Source: Ramlibacter henchirensis
GTDB lineage: Bacteria > Pseudomonadota > Gammaproteobacteria > Burkholderiales > Burkholderiaceae_C
DNA length: 64,000 nucleotides
Assembly (NCBI RefSeq): GCF_004682015.1
Contig: NZ_SMLM01000002.1
Span: 124,001-188,000, forward strand
Direction of reading: 5' to 3'
The notes beneath the pieces were generated by a model that saw nothing but the letters and a program-made list of their open reading frames with translations, was not told where the DNA came from and ran no database searches. Positions 54,152-64,000 of the stretch are shown here, piece by piece. Made by a program: the position numbers and the translations under genes. Positions within the stretch are counted from its first letter, which is position 1. Every line of letters starts with the position of its first letter.

Positions 54152-54889
54152 ATGAGCGCGCCCTCGACCTCCTCCGCGTTGCAGTTCAGCCACCACCCCG
54201 AACTCTGGACGCGCTTTCCCGAACTCGTGCCCGGCGTGCTTCACGCAAGCGGCCTGCATGCTCGCGTGGCGATCGACGAGCAGCTGGCGCGCTTCAACGC
54301 GCAGGCGCGCGACCGGCTGAAAGAGGCGGGGTCGGAGTCGGAGCTGCCCGAGATCCAGGCCTGGCGCCGCGCTTTCTCGAAGCTCGGACTCAAACCGACC
54401 CAGTATCGGTGCGCCTCGGAGTCGCTGCTGCGGCGCTTTCGCAAGGAGGGCGAGCTGCCGCGGATCCATCCGCTGATCGACTTGGGCAACGCCGTGTCGA
54501 TCGCCTTCGCCGTGCCGGTGGCGGTGCTGGACGTGGAGCGGGTGGACTGGCCGCTGCAGGTGCGCCTCGCACAGGGGAGCGAGCGCTACGAGGCGTTCTC
54601 GGGCGAGACCGAGCATCCCGATGCCGGCGAGGTGAGCTTCGTCGACGCCGCCGGGCGCGCGCATGCGCGGCGCTGGACACATCGCCAGAGCGGCTGGTCC
54701 GCGGTGCGCGACGAAACGCGCGAGGTGCTGATCGTGTCCGAGGCCCTGCATGCGACCGCGGCCCAGGACATGCCGGTGCTCGTGCAGGCCTTGAAGGAAT
54801 CGTTGCGCGAGGTCTGGGGCTTCGAGGCGCAGTCCGCCGTGCTCACCGCGGCGCAGCCGATGTTCACTTTCTCAGTACACGGACGCTGA
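54152..54889 (+). CDS. B3/B4 tRNA-binding-domain protein (PheT B3/4-like)
   Basis: A 245-residue cytosolic protein matching the B3/4 domain found in the beta subunit of PheRS and in stand-alone proteins. It has LPEIQAWRRAFSKLGLKPTQYRCASESLLRRF, LPRIHPLIDLGNAVSIAF and YEAFSGETEHPDAGEVSF, which are typical. Stand-alone B3/4 proteins may act in tRNA editing or binding, but function is not established. It is divergent from the PAS kinase across 100 bases. Confidence 0.85.
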   Translation: MSAPSTSSALQFSHHPELWTRFPELVPGVLHASGLHARVAIDEQLARFNAQARDRLKEAGSESELPEIQAWRRAFSKLGLKPTQYRCASESLLRRFRKEGELPRIHPLIDLGNAVSIAFAVPVAVLDVERVDWPLQVRLAQGSERYEAFSGETEHPDAGEVSFVDAAGRAHARRWTHRQSGWSAVRDETREVLIVSEALHATAAQDMPVLVQALKESLREVWGFEAQSAVLTAAQPMFTFSVHGR

Positions 54890-55011
54890 TCGCGCGGTTC
54901 GCCGTCGAAGGAAAACGACAGCGCTTTTGCCGTATCGCGCACCGAGACGCATACTCGCGGGCCACAACGAAAAACGCGCGCCGCAGCGGCGCCTTGCACG
55001 GAGGACTCTCG

Positions 55012-55731
55012 ATGGGACTGATGGACCGCCTGTTCGGCAGGACGCCGGCTGCGTCGTCCGCGCAGCGCGCCGGGCCGTCCAGCGCGCAGCCGAGCGTCGG
55101 CCCCTCCACGCGCGGGGCCAACTCGCCGCAGGCGATTCGCAAGGAGCTGGTGCGGGTCTCGGTTCGCGACACGCTGCTGCACAACGGCATCCCCGCCACG
55201 TGGCTGCGCGCGGAGCCGCTCACCACCTCGGCGCCCGGGCGCGACGTCGGCGTGCACGTGCGGCTGGTGGTGCAGCACTGGGACGAGCGGCTGATGCAGC
55301 ACGCGGTCGCCCTGCAGGAACACGTGCAGAAGCGGATCGTCTCGCTGGACCCGCTGGCGGAGAGGTGGTTGATGGGGCTGTCCTGGCAGTTCGACCTGGA
55401 AGACGTCTCCAGCTGCCCTCCCCTGCCCCACCCGGGCAGCTGGACCGCTTCGCCCGCCGCCGTGAAGAAGGCCGAGCCTGCTGCGAAGGCGCAGCCGCAG
55501 CCCGGCGCCGACGTGATCACCGGGCCCACGCGCATCCAGCACGCGGGCGAGGACAAGCGCAAGGCGCTCGAGCGCATCCTGAGCGAGCGCGACGCCGACT
55601 TCAAACGCCAGGAGTCCGACGGCTCGGAGTTCGGCAAGACGCAGCCCATGGGCTTCGAGAAGACGGCCCCTGCCACGCTGCAGAAGACCGAGCCGGGCCA
55701 ACCCGCGCGGCGGCCGACCTCCGGCGGCTGA
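55012..55731 (+). CDS. Hypothetical protein
   Basis: A 239-residue soluble protein with GGAGGA about 7 bases upstream of ATG 55012. It has a low-complexity N-terminal 45 residues. A compact central domain (about 45-150) follows, with RKELVRVSVRDTLLHNGIP, VGVHVRLVVQHWDERLM and LMGLSWQFDLED. The tail is charged and repetitive with FGKTQPMGFEKTAPATLQKT. The tail's FxKT repeats could be phosphorylation or binding sites. No family is recognised. It lies between the B3/4 and MATE genes on the same strand. Confidence 0.7.
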   Translation: MGLMDRLFGRTPAASSAQRAGPSSAQPSVGPSTRGANSPQAIRKELVRVSVRDTLLHNGIPATWLRAEPLTTSAPGRDVGVHVRLVVQHWDERLMQHAVALQEHVQKRIVSLDPLAERWLMGLSWQFDLEDVSSCPPLPHPGSWTASPAAVKKAEPAAKAQPQPGADVITGPTRIQHAGEDKRKALERILSERDADFKRQESDGSEFGKTQPMGFEKTAPATLQKTEPGQPARRPTSGG

Positions 55732-55798
55732 AGGCCGCGGCCTGCACCCGGCGACGCGTCAGCCGGCCGCTTGCGGCCAGCGCTTACCATCGGCGGCG

Positions 55799-57154
55799 AT
55801 GAGCCCTCCCGCCGATGCCATCGCCGCACCGGCGGCGCCGCTCTGGTCCCGCTTCCTCGCCTTCCTCGCGCCGCTGGTCCTCACCAACGTGCTGCAGGCG
55901 CTCTCGGGCACCCTGAACAACATCTATCTCGGCCGCATGCTCGGCACGAACGCGCTGGCCGCGGCCGTGGCGTTCTTTCCGCTGCTGATGTTTCTCGTCG
56001 CGCTGGTGATCGGGCTGGGGACGGGCAGCTCCATCCTGGCGGGCCAGGCCTGGGGCGCCAACAAGCACGACCTCGTCCGGCGCGTCGCGGGCACGTCGCT
56101 CGCGGCCGCGATCGTGCTCGGGGTGGCGATCATGGTGCTCGGCTTCCTGGGCATCGGCCCGATGCTCGTCGCGCTTCGCACGCCGGCCGCCGTGCTGCCG
56201 CAAGCGGTTGCGTACGCTCACGTGATGCTGCTCGCGCTGCCGGCGATCTTCGTCTCGATCGTCGCGCAGTCGCTGTTGCGCGGCGTGGGCGACTCGGTCA
56301 CGCCGCTTCGCATGCTGGTGATCACGACGCTGTTCGCGATGGTGCTGACGCCGCTGCTGATCCGCGGCGGTTTCGGCGTGGCCAGCGCGGCGTGGGCCGT
56401 GCTGGCCGGCAACGTGGCGGGCCTCGCCTGGCTGGTGTGGCACCTCTCGCGACGCCACCACGTGCTGGCCTGGTCGACGCTGGCGCCGAACCTTCGCTTC
56501 GAAGGGCTGCTGCTGCGGCAGGTGGTGCGCCTGGGCATCCCCACCGGGCTGTTCTTCACCGTGGGCTCGCTCGCGGACATCGCGCTGCTGTCGCTGGTGA
56601 ACGCGCACGGCGTGCGCGCGACCGCGGCCTGGGGTGCGGTGAACCAGGTGATGGCCTACGTGCAGTTCCCGGCGATCTCGATCGCCATCGCTTCGTCGGT
56701 GTTCGCGGCGCAGGCGATCGGTGGCGGCCGGCTCGCGCAGCTCGCCCAGGTCACGCGCCTCGGACTGGCCATGAACGTGGTGCTCACGGGCGGACTCGCC
56801 CTCATCGTGGCCCTGCTGGCGCGCAAGGCGGCCGGCCTGTTCGTCACCGATGCCGCCGTCGTGAACCTGGCGGCTTCGGTGCTGCACATCATGGTCGTGA
56901 GCAGCGTGCTGTTCGGCATGGCCAGCGTGCTCAGCGGGATCATGCGCGCCGCCGGCACCGTGCGCATGCCGACGCTGATCTCGCTCGGCTGCCTCGCGCT
57001 GCTGGTGTTCCCGCTCGGGTGGCTGTTCGACAGCACGCTGGGCCTGCGCTGGATCTGGCTGGCGTATCCCGCCACGTACGGCACCGGGCTGCTGCTGCAG
57101 GCGGCTTACTTCCACTTCGTGTGGAAGCGCAGGCCGATCCGCAGCCTGGTGTGA
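55799..57154 (+). CDS. MATE-family multidrug/toxin efflux transporter
   Basis: A 451-residue polytopic inner-membrane protein with about 12 hydrophobic helices in two pseudo-symmetric halves (break near residue 235). Family cues are VLQALSGTLNNIYLGRMLG, GLGTGSSILAGQAWGA and SIVAQSLLRGVGDSVTP in the first half, and VNQVMAYVQFPAISIAI and VLSGIMRAAGTVRMPTLI in the second. MATE proteins export organic cations or metabolites using Na+ or H+ gradients. It stands alone, convergent with the SRAP gene. Confidence 0.93.
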   Translation: MSPPADAIAAPAAPLWSRFLAFLAPLVLTNVLQALSGTLNNIYLGRMLGTNALAAAVAFFPLLMFLVALVIGLGTGSSILAGQAWGANKHDLVRRVAGTSLAAAIVLGVAIMVLGFLGIGPMLVALRTPAAVLPQAVAYAHVMLLALPAIFVSIVAQSLLRGVGDSVTPLRMLVITTLFAMVLTPLLIRGGFGVASAAWAVLAGNVAGLAWLVWHLSRRHHVLAWSTLAPNLRFEGLLLRQVVRLGIPTGLFFTVGSLADIALLSLVNAHGVRATAAWGAVNQVMAYVQFPAISIAIASSVFAAQAIGGGRLAQLAQVTRLGLAMNVVLTGGLALIVALLARKAAGLFVTDAAVVNLAASVLHIMVVSSVLFGMASVLSGIMRAAGTVRMPTLISLGCLALLVFPLGWLFDSTLGLRWIWLAYPATYGTGLLLQAAYFHFVWKRRPIRSLV

Positions 57155-57164
57155 TCGACCGGGA

Positions 57165-57872
57165 TCAGAACAGGCTGCCGCTCTGCGGAGGCGGCGGGCG
57201 CGAAGTGCGCACGCTGGATGCCTTCGGCGCGCGCGGCGGCAGCGGCGACGCTTCGGCCACCAGCGGCTTGTCCCACATGCGCAGGTAGTTGCGCGCCTCC
57301 TGCACGCGGCAGGTGAGCCAGTTGCCGTAGTCCTCCGGGTCGAGGATCACCACCATGCGCTTCTCGTCCCCGGGCCGGTGGAAGCGCCGCATCAGCGGAT
57401 GCTCGTCGGCGTTGACGGTGAGCATGGCGAAGCTGAACACGTCGCGGCCATCGGGATGGCGCCACTTGCGCCAGATGCCGGCCACGCCGAAGGGAACGAA
57501 GCCTTCCTGGTAGATCGCCCAGCGCACGCACTCGCCCGTTTCCCAGTTGGGTTCGTAGATCGCCTCGCACGGGATGATGCAGCGCCAGCCGTTCGCCCAG
57601 GACTCGCGGAAGCTGGGCAGGCGCGCCACCGTTTCGCTGCGCGCGTTGTACGTGCGGCGGCCGAAGGCGATCTCGGTGGCGAAATCGGGCAGCAGCCCGA
57701 AGATGCCGTGGTCCACCACGCGTTCGAAGCCGGAGCCGTCTTTAGCTAGGCGGATGAAGGGCGCGAGGCCCAGCGGCCACGCGTCGTCCTGCGGATCGTC
57801 GCGGTCGCTTTCGACGCCGAAGAAGGTCAGCAGCCTCTCGCGCCGGCTCACCGGCACGTAATTCGAGCACAT
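57165..57872 (-). CDS. SRAP domain protein (YedK/HMCES-like, abasic-site crosslinking)
   Basis: A 235-residue SOS-response-associated peptidase family protein. Met1 is followed by catalytic Cys2 (MCSNYVP), with Asn76 in TYNARSET, Glu107 in CEAIYEP and His165 in RRFHRPGDE matching the active-site set of YedK. SRAP proteins form a covalent thiazolidine link to abasic sites in single-stranded DNA and so shield them. The ATG at 57872 is required to place Cys at position 2. The C-terminal 30 residues are Pro/Ser-rich. No LexA box was identified upstream. Confidence 0.93.
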   Translation of the reverse strand: MCSNYVPVSRRERLLTFFGVESDRDDPQDDAWPLGLAPFIRLAKDGSGFERVVDHGIFGLLPDFATEIAFGRRTYNARSETVARLPSFRESWANGWRCIIPCEAIYEPNWETGECVRWAIYQEGFVPFGVAGIWRKWRHPDGRDVFSFAMLTVNADEHPLMRRFHRPGDEKRMVVILDPEDYGNWLTCRVQEARNYLRMWDKPLVAEASPLPPRAPKASSVRTSRPPPPQSGSLF

Positions 57873-57916
57873 CGGCCGATGGTAGCGGAGCCGCAAGCCG
57901 CCGGGTTTGCCCGCTA

Positions 57917-57945
57917 TTGTTTGTGTAGCGGAGGCTGCGTACACT
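57917..57945 (+). promoter_or_regulatory. Candidate sigma70 promoter of the HxlR-like gene
   Basis: TTGTTT (57917-57922) and TACACT (57940-57945) are separated by exactly 17 bases and point toward the regulator gene at 57993. Each hexamer matches four of six consensus positions. It lies in the 120-base divergent gap with the SRAP gene. Confidence 0.55.
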
Positions 57946-57992
57946 GCCCTCCCGCCGAACGGGCCGCCCGGCGCAGGGGAGAAGAAAAAAGC

Positions 57993-58319
57993 ATGACATC
58001 GAAGGACAACGCCGCCATCCACCAGCTGCTCGCGCTGCTGGAAGCGCGCTACGCCATGCGCGTGCTCTGGGCCCTTCGCGACGGCCATCCCCAGACTTTC
58101 CGCTTGCTGCAGGACAGCGTCGGCGGCATCACGCCCAACACCCTGAACACGCGCATCAAGGAGATGCGCGAAGCCGGCCTGATCGGCCATGGCCCCGAGG
58201 GCTACTGCGTCACGCCCGCGGGCGCCGACCTCCTCAAGCGGCTGTCGGACCTGCCCGCGTTCGCGGCGAAGTGGGTCGCGGGACAGGGCCGCCGCAGACA
58301 ACAGCAGACCGGGACCTGA
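57993..58319 (+). CDS. HxlR-type winged-helix transcriptional regulator
   Basis: A 108-residue DNA-binding protein with AGGGGAGAAG just upstream of ATG 57993. The helix-turn-helix region [30 protein letters not shown] followed by [12 protein letters not shown] and the wing [11 protein letters not shown] fits the HxlR family signature. HxlR proteins act as dimeric one-component sensors of redox or aldehyde stress, and the ligand here is unknown. It diverges from the SRAP gene and precedes the FKBP gene. Confidence 0.85.
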   Translation: MTSKDNAAIHQLLALLEARYAMRVLWALRDGHPQTFRLLQDSVGGITPNTLNTRIKEMREAGLIGHGPEGYCVTPAGADLLKRLSDLPAFAAKWVAGQGRRRQQQTGT

Positions 58320-58432
58320 CGCCCTCACCTCCACCCTGCGGCCCGGCATCCGCCTTCGGGGGACCTCGTCACGGTCCCCATCCCGTGCTGGGTACACTGG
58401 CCGATTGCGCGCCACCTGAAGGACACCCCACC

Positions 58433-58783
58433 ATGATCACCACCCCCTCCGGCCTGCAGTACGAAGACACCACGCCGGGCACCGGCGCCGAAGCGAAGCC
58501 GGGCCAGCACGTGCACGTGCACTACACCGGCTGGCTGTACGACAACGGGCAGCAGGGCGCCAAGTTCGACTCGAGCCGCGACCGCAACGATCCGTTCGAG
58601 TTCTCGCTGGGCGCGGGCATGGTCATCCGCGGCTGGGACGAAGGCGTGGCCGGCATGAAGATCGGCGGCAGGCGCACGCTGATCATTCCGCCGCAACTGG
58701 GCTATGGCGCGCGCGGCGCCGGCGGCGTGATCCCGCCAAACGCGACGCTGAAGTTCGACGTCGAGCTGCTCGACGCCCACTGA
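58433..58783 (+). CDS. FKBP-type peptidyl-prolyl cis-trans isomerase
   Basis: A 116-residue single-domain FKBP, with AAGGA 9 bases upstream. The fold markers are [55 protein letters not shown] and [15 protein letters not shown], ending [15 protein letters not shown]. It catalyses prolyl isomerisation in the cytosol (no signal peptide). A TACACT near 58393 could be its -10. It is convergent with the RidA gene, 4 bases between stops. Confidence 0.95.
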   Translation: MITTPSGLQYEDTTPGTGAEAKPGQHVHVHYTGWLYDNGQQGAKFDSSRDRNDPFEFSLGAGMVIRGWDEGVAGMKIGGRRTLIIPPQLGYGARGAGGVIPPNATLKFDVELLDAH

Positions 58784-58787
58784 ACCT

Positions 58788-59174
58788 TCAGGCCGTGCGC
58801 CTGCGCGCGGTGACCTCGATCTCGATCTTCATGCGCGAATCGAGCAGCCCCGCCTGGATCATCATCGCGGCCGGCCGGACGTCGCCGAAGTACTTCTTCA
58901 GCACCGGCCAGCACGCCTTGAAGTCGCTCGCCACCGGCAGCACGTAGTTGACGCGGACGACGTCAGCCAGGCTCGCGCCGGCCTCCTCCAGCGCGGCCGA
59001 GATGTTGCGCAGGCACTGCTCGCACTGGCCGGCCACGTCGTCCACGATCGTCATGCTCGCGTAGTCGAAGCCGGTGGTGCCGGAGACGAACACCCATTCG
59101 CCGTCCACCACGGCGCGCGAGTAGCCGATCTCGGCCTCGTAGGTCGATCCTGAGCTGATCAGCCGTCTGGTCAT
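58788..59174 (-). CDS. RidA-family protein
   Basis: A 128-residue member of the RidA/YjgF superfamily. It has VDGEWVFVSGTTGFD, QCEQCLRNISAALEEAGASLADVVRVNYV and the substrate-binding Arg in FGDVRPAAMMIQAGL, then MKIEIEVTARR. Canonical RidA hydrolyses reactive enamine/imine intermediates, and conservation of the Arg supports deaminase activity here. It is divergent from grpE. Confidence 0.9.
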   Translation of the reverse strand: MTRRLISSGSTYEAEIGYSRAVVDGEWVFVSGTTGFDYASMTIVDDVAGQCEQCLRNISAALEEAGASLADVVRVNYVLPVASDFKACWPVLKKYFGDVRPAAMMIQAGLLDSRMKIEIEVTARRRTA

Positions 59175-59303
59175 GGCGCCTCCTGGGAATGCCCGCGGAC
59201 TGTACGACCTCGGCCGCGGCCATCCGGTAACACCGTCGCGCTGCCGAGGTAGCCCCTTAGGACTAGCTCAGCATTTTTTCGGGCCGGATCGCCCTTTTGC
59301 CGC

Positions 59304-59330
59304 CTTGAAAACCACTACGCTGCCCCAAGG
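59304..59330 (+). promoter_or_regulatory. RpoH (sigma32) heat-shock promoter of grpE-dnaK-dnaJ
   Basis: CTTGAAA (59304-59310), a 12-base spacer and CCCCAAGG (59323-59330) match the sigma32 consensus CTTGAAA-N11-16-CCCCAT closely. It lies 40 bases upstream of grpE. No CIRCE element (TTAGCACTC-N9-GAGTGCTAA) was seen, so control appears to be by RpoH rather than HrcA. Confidence 0.8.
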
Positions 59331-59369
59331 TGCACCGCAGCTTTACAAGCCGCTTCGAACAGAAAAGTG

Positions 59370-59942
59370 ATGAACGCAGACGACACCAAGATCGAACCCA
59401 CGCTGGACGGCGCTCCCGGCCCCGCCGACATCTCGCCCGAGGAATCCGAGGCCGCCGCGGCGGCCAACGAGGCCGACCTGGCCGCCTCCCTCTCCGAACT
59501 GGAGAGCCTGCGCAACAAGAACGCCGAGCTGACCGAGCAGTACCTGCGCGCCCAGGCCGAGGTGCAGAACACCCGCCGCCGCGCCGACGACGAGATGGCC
59601 AAGGCGCGCAAGTTCGCCGTCGAGAGCTTCGCAGAAAGCCTGCTGCCGGTGGCCGACAGCCTGGAGGCCGGGCTGGCCATCAAGGAGGGCACGCCCGAGC
59701 AGATCCGCGAAGGCGCCGAAGCCACGCTGCGCCAGCTCAAGTCCGCGCTGGAGCGCAACAAGGTGCTGGAGATCAATCCGGCCGCCGGCACGAAATTCGA
59801 CCCCCACCAGCACCAGGCGATCTCGATGGTGCCGGCGCCGGGCCAGGAGGCGAACACCGTGGTCGCCGTCCTGCAGAAGGGCTACCTGATTGCCGAGCGC
59901 GTGCTTCGCCCCGCGCTGGTGACCGTGGCCGCGCCGCAGTGA
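59370..59942 (+). CDS. grpE: Nucleotide exchange factor GrpE
   Basis: A 190-residue GrpE. A long acidic N-terminal region leads to the dimer coiled coil (about 40-95: [25 protein letters not shown]) and the C-terminal beta-domain that opens DnaK ([34 protein letters not shown]). It releases ADP from DnaK. ATG 59370 is preferred over the adjacent in-frame GTG 59367. First gene of the heat-shock operon, preceded by a sigma32 promoter. Confidence 0.96.
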   Translation: MNADDTKIEPTLDGAPGPADISPEESEAAAAANEADLAASLSELESLRNKNAELTEQYLRAQAEVQNTRRRADDEMAKARKFAVESFAESLLPVADSLEAGLAIKEGTPEQIREGAEATLRQLKSALERNKVLEINPAAGTKFDPHQHQAISMVPAPGQEANTVVAVLQKGYLIAERVLRPALVTVAAPQ

Positions 59943-59945
59943 GCC

Positions 59946-59972
59946 CTTGAAACGGCGAGAGTTATCCACAAG
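59946..59972 (+). promoter_or_regulatory. Weak possible second sigma32 promoter before dnaK
   Basis: A perfect CTTGAAA (59946-59952) lies 4 bases after the grpE stop, followed 13 bases later by CCACAAG (59966-59972), a poor match to CCCCAT. It could give extra dnaK transcription, but the -10 half is weak. Confidence 0.3.
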
Positions 59973-60026
59973 TCAGCACAGTGAACCGGGCGGACCGTCC
60001 GGGCGACAAGACAGGAGAGAAGAGAA

Positions 60027-61979
<1,953 letters not shown>

Positions 61980-62005
61980 TCGCGGCGCCGAGCCCGACGA
62001 GCGTG

Positions 62006-62034
62006 CGCCGCGTTGGTGAAGAGCCAACGCGGCG
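62006..62034 (+). repeat. Perfect 11-bp intercistronic hairpin between dnaK and dnaJ
   Basis: CGCCGCGTTGG (62006-62016) and CCAACGCGGCG (62024-62034) form a perfect stem with a 7-base loop in the 82-base dnaK-dnaJ gap. The A-run 62043-62049 is on the same strand after the stem, so it is not a U-tract terminator. It probably stabilises the 3' end of dnaK mRNA or tunes the dnaK:dnaJ ratio. Confidence 0.6.
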
Positions 62035-62061
62035 TTCGCGCTGAAAAAAACACGAGAGACG

Positions 62062-63213
62062 ATGGCCACGAAACGCGACTACTACGACGTCCTGGGGGTG
62101 CCCAAGAACGCCTCCGAGGACGAGATCAAGAAGGCTTATCGCAAGCTCGCGATGAAGTACCACCCCGACCGCAACCAGGGGGATGCGGCCCGGGAGGCGG
62201 AGGCCAAGTTCAAGGAGGCCAAGGAGGCGTACGAGATGCTCTCGGACGCCGACAAGCGCACTGCGTACGACCAGTACGGCCATGCGGGGGTCGATCCCAA
62301 CATGCGCGGCGCGGGCGCCGGCCCGGAGGGCTTCGGCGGTTTCGCCGAGGCGTTCGGCGACATCTTCGGCGACATCTTCGGCCAGGGCCGCGCCGGAGCC
62401 GGCGGCGCGCGCGGCGGCCGCCAGGTCTATCGCGGCAACGACCTGTCGTACGCGATGGAGGTTTCGCTGGAGGAAGCGGCCAGCGGCAAGGAAGCGCAGA
62501 TCCGCATCCCGACCTGGGACCCGTGCGACACCTGCCACGGCAGCGGCGCCAAGCCCGGCACCCAGGCCAAGGCCTGCGGCACCTGCCACGGCGCGGGCGT
62601 GGTGCAGATGCGCCAGGGCTTCTTTTCGGTGCAGCAGACCTGCCCCACCTGCCGCGGCCAGGGCAAGATCATTCCCGAGCCCTGCCCCACCTGCCACGGC
62701 CAGGGCAAGGTGAAGAAGCAGAAGACGCTGGAAGTGAAGATCCCCGCCGGCATCGACGACGGCATGCGCATCCGAAGCGCGGGCAACGGCGAGCCGGGCC
62801 ACAACGGCGGCCCGCCGGGCGACCTGTACATCGAGATCCGGCTGAAGAAGCACCCGATCTTCGAGCGCGACGGCGACGACCTGCACTGCGTGGTGCCGAT
62901 CTCGTTCACCCGGGCGGCCCTCGGCGGCGAGATCGAGGTGCCAACGCTGCAGGGCAAGGCGGCCATCGACATCCCCGAGGGCACCCAGGCCGGCAAGCAG
63001 TTCCGCCTGCGCGGCAAGGGCATCAAGGGCGTGCGTTCCAGCTACCCCGGCGACCTCTACTGCCACATCAGCGTCGAGACGCCGGTCAAGCTGACGGAGC
63101 ACCAGCGCAAGCTGCTCAAGGAGCTGGACGAAGCCCTTCGCAAGGGCGGGCCCAAGCACTCGCCCAGCGAGGAAAGCTGGTCCGACAAATTGAAGAACTT
63201 CTTCAGCGCCTGA
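62062..63213 (+). CDS. dnaJ: Chaperone protein DnaJ (Hsp40)
   Basis: A 383-residue type I DnaJ. The J domain (4-70) has His34-Pro35-Asp36. A Gly/Phe-rich linker (about 75-130) precedes the zinc centre with four CxxCxGxG motifs from Cys155 ([32 protein letters not shown]). The C-terminal substrate domains end [13 protein letters not shown]. It delivers clients to DnaK and stimulates its ATPase. Last gene of the heat-shock operon, followed by an intrinsic terminator. Confidence 0.98.
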   Translation: MATKRDYYDVLGVPKNASEDEIKKAYRKLAMKYHPDRNQGDAAREAEAKFKEAKEAYEMLSDADKRTAYDQYGHAGVDPNMRGAGAGPEGFGGFAEAFGDIFGDIFGQGRAGAGGARGGRQVYRGNDLSYAMEVSLEEAASGKEAQIRIPTWDPCDTCHGSGAKPGTQAKACGTCHGAGVVQMRQGFFSVQQTCPTCRGQGKIIPEPCPTCHGQGKVKKQKTLEVKIPAGIDDGMRIRSAGNGEPGHNGGPPGDLYIEIRLKKHPIFERDGDDLHCVVPISFTRAALGGEIEVPTLQGKAAIDIPEGTQAGKQFRLRGKGIKGVRSSYPGDLYCHISVETPVKLTEHQRKLLKELDEALRKGGPKHSPSEESWSDKLKNFFSA

Positions 63214-63239
63214 CCGGCCCAGGCAGGCGAAAGCGCTAA

Positions 63240-63274
63240 GTTGCCGGTGCGCCGTGGGCGCCCGGCAACGTTTT
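63240..63274 (+). terminator. Intrinsic terminator of the grpE-dnaK-dnaJ operon
   Basis: GTTGCCGG-T-GCGC (63240-63252) pairs with GCGC-CCGGCAAC (63258-63269), 8 plus 4 bp with one bulged T and a 5-base loop, followed by G and TTTT (63271-63274). It lies 27 bases after the dnaJ stop. Confidence 0.7.
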
Positions 63275-63343
63275 GTTGCGGGCTGTGCGCGCAACGCGAC
63301 AGTTCAATTGGCTTGGCGCAGTTGTCAATCCACAATTGCGTCA

Positions 63344-63913
63344 ATGTCGCTCAAGCTGTTTCGCTCGACGGGCTTCCATTCCATCCTCACCCCGGGGGAG
63401 GCGCGCCTCGCGCTTCACCCGGGCTGGGCGGTGGCCATGGTCGCCGGCTGGGCGGGCGTTGCGTGCAACGCGTGGCTGTGGCAGGCGCTGATCGGCTCCG
63501 GGCCCTTCGTGGCCGCCGTGGCGGCCACCATCGGTATCGCCGGCGCGGTGGGTTTCTTCCTCAGCGTGTTCGGCTGGCGGCGTACCTTCAAGCCCGCCGC
63601 GACTCTGGCTCTTCTGGGGTGCGCGCTCCTTTCGGCCGGCGTGTGGACCCAGGGCATCCCTCCGTCTTCGCTGGTGGACGACAGCACCCGCCTGTCCGCC
63701 CTGCTCCCGGCCTGGGCTTCCCTGTTCCGCTGGCAGGTGCCGACGCTGCTGGTGCTCCTGGGCGTGCTGCCCGTCCTGTGGCTGTGGAACACGCAGCTGC
63801 GCCGCCTGTCCGGGCCCGCCCAGCTGCGGTCGAACCTGGCGGGCGTCTTCCTCTGGTTCTTCGTGGCGTCGGTCGGCTTTTCGCTGCTGGCCCGCCTGGC
63901 GCCCGGCGCCTGA
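63344..63913 (+). CDS. Stand-alone EptA-like N-terminal membrane domain (DUF1705-like)
   Basis: A 189-residue integral membrane protein with about five hydrophobic helices (near residues 25-45, 48-70, 75-98, 125-148, 165-185). The order LHPGWAVAMVAGWAGVACNAWLW, GWRRTFKPAATLALL and VPTLLVLLGVLPVLWLWNTQLRRL resembles the N-terminal membrane domain of phosphoethanolamine transferases (EptA/YhjW). The frame stops where the catalytic sulfatase-like domain would begin, and no such domain follows on either strand before the window edge. The ribosome site is weak. A longer GTG start at 63254 is possible but less likely. Confidence 0.6.
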   Translation: MSLKLFRSTGFHSILTPGEARLALHPGWAVAMVAGWAGVACNAWLWQALIGSGPFVAAVAATIGIAGAVGFFLSVFGWRRTFKPAATLALLGCALLSAGVWTQGIPPSSLVDDSTRLSALLPAWASLFRWQVPTLLVLLGVLPVLWLWNTQLRRLSGPAQLRSNLAGVFLWFFVASVGFSLLARLAPGA

Positions 63914-64000
63914 TCAGAACAGCCGGCCCTGGCCGGCGGGTGATGGCGGGCGGAACAGCGTCGTGTCCATCTCCACCCTCTCCCGGTTGAACCCCAGCCT
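63914..64000 (-). CDS. C-terminal end of a gene continuing beyond the window
   Basis: The reverse strand is open from the right edge to TGA at 63914-63916, giving 28 residues that end MDTTLFRPPSPAGQGRLF. The stop directly abuts the stop of the preceding forward gene, as in many convergent pairs here. Too little is visible to name a family. Confidence 0.45.
   Translation of the reverse strand, partial: RLGFNRERVEMDTTLFRPPSPAGQGRLF

Noticed and set aside
59175..59369. CIRCE operator for HrcA upstream of grpE
   Set aside because: No TTAGCACTC-N9-GAGTGCTAA or close variant is present.

Overview
This is a 64 kb stretch of very GC-rich chromosome with tightly packed genes. No rRNA, tRNA, CRISPR array, integrase, transposase or complete insertion sequence was recognised. 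The gene content points to a Betaproteobacterium of the order Burkholderiales, most likely Comamonadaceae (Variovorax/Ramlibacter-like). The evidence is two Bug-type (TctC) solute receptors, the DUF3348-DUF802-OmpA-DUF2894 gene set, the order yjgA-mog, and grpE-dnaK-dnaJ under an RpoH-type promoter. This assignment is inference from content, not from a marker-gene comparison.

Layout. 1-6.6 kb is housekeeping: pmbA (cut by the window edge), yjgA, mog, an amidase, trmJ, suhB and an MscS channel. 6.6-9.2 kb holds a small hypothetical, a BNR-repeat lipoprotein and a GAF protein. 9.3-14.5 kb is mutS, translationally coupled to an Anbu-type proteasome homologue, then two alpha/beta hydrolases. 14.5-20.2 kb carries uppP, a glycine-zipper protein, a lipase-like esterase, two small membrane proteins and a LytS/LytTR two-component pair. 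20.2-23.3 kb has a TPP-dependent enzyme, a gene-free 0.5 kb with palindromes and an orphan terminator, and a His-rich exported protein. 23.4-31.5 kb has glnS, a tandem duplication of an exported SAM-methyltransferase-fold lipoprotein, a GST, truC and three alpha/beta hydrolases.

31.8-35.5 kb is the most interesting block. Four genes joined by ATGA overlaps encode a DUF3348 protein, a four-TM MotA/ExbB-like protein with a very long coiled-coil tail (DUF802), a one-TM OmpA/MotB-like protein and a DUF2894 protein. The core architecture is that of an ion-driven stator motor and resembles the ZorA-ZorB pair of Zorya systems, but with different partner genes.

35.8-42.8 kb is a catabolic cluster. 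A LysR regulator diverges from two Bug receptors that bracket a beta-hydroxyacid dehydrogenase, an FMN alpha-hydroxyacid oxidase, an RraA/HMG-aldolase-like protein and a D-2-hydroxyacid dehydrogenase. Next to it a membrane-anchored Mrr-type nuclease with a zinc ribbon abuts a truncated HAD-hydrolase remnant, which suggests an insertion or deletion junction.

43.8-57.9 kb is mixed: a CSD-DUF1294 protein, an orphan usher-like outer-membrane protein, a hybrid kinase, VOC and DsrE proteins, a lone receiver followed by a second membrane Mrr nuclease, a large PAS kinase, a B3/4-domain protein, a MATE pump and an SRAP protein. 58-64 kb has an HxlR-like regulator, an FKBP, a RidA protein, the heat-shock operon grpE-dnaK-dnaJ, a stand-alone EptA-like membrane domain, and the tail of one more gene at the edge.
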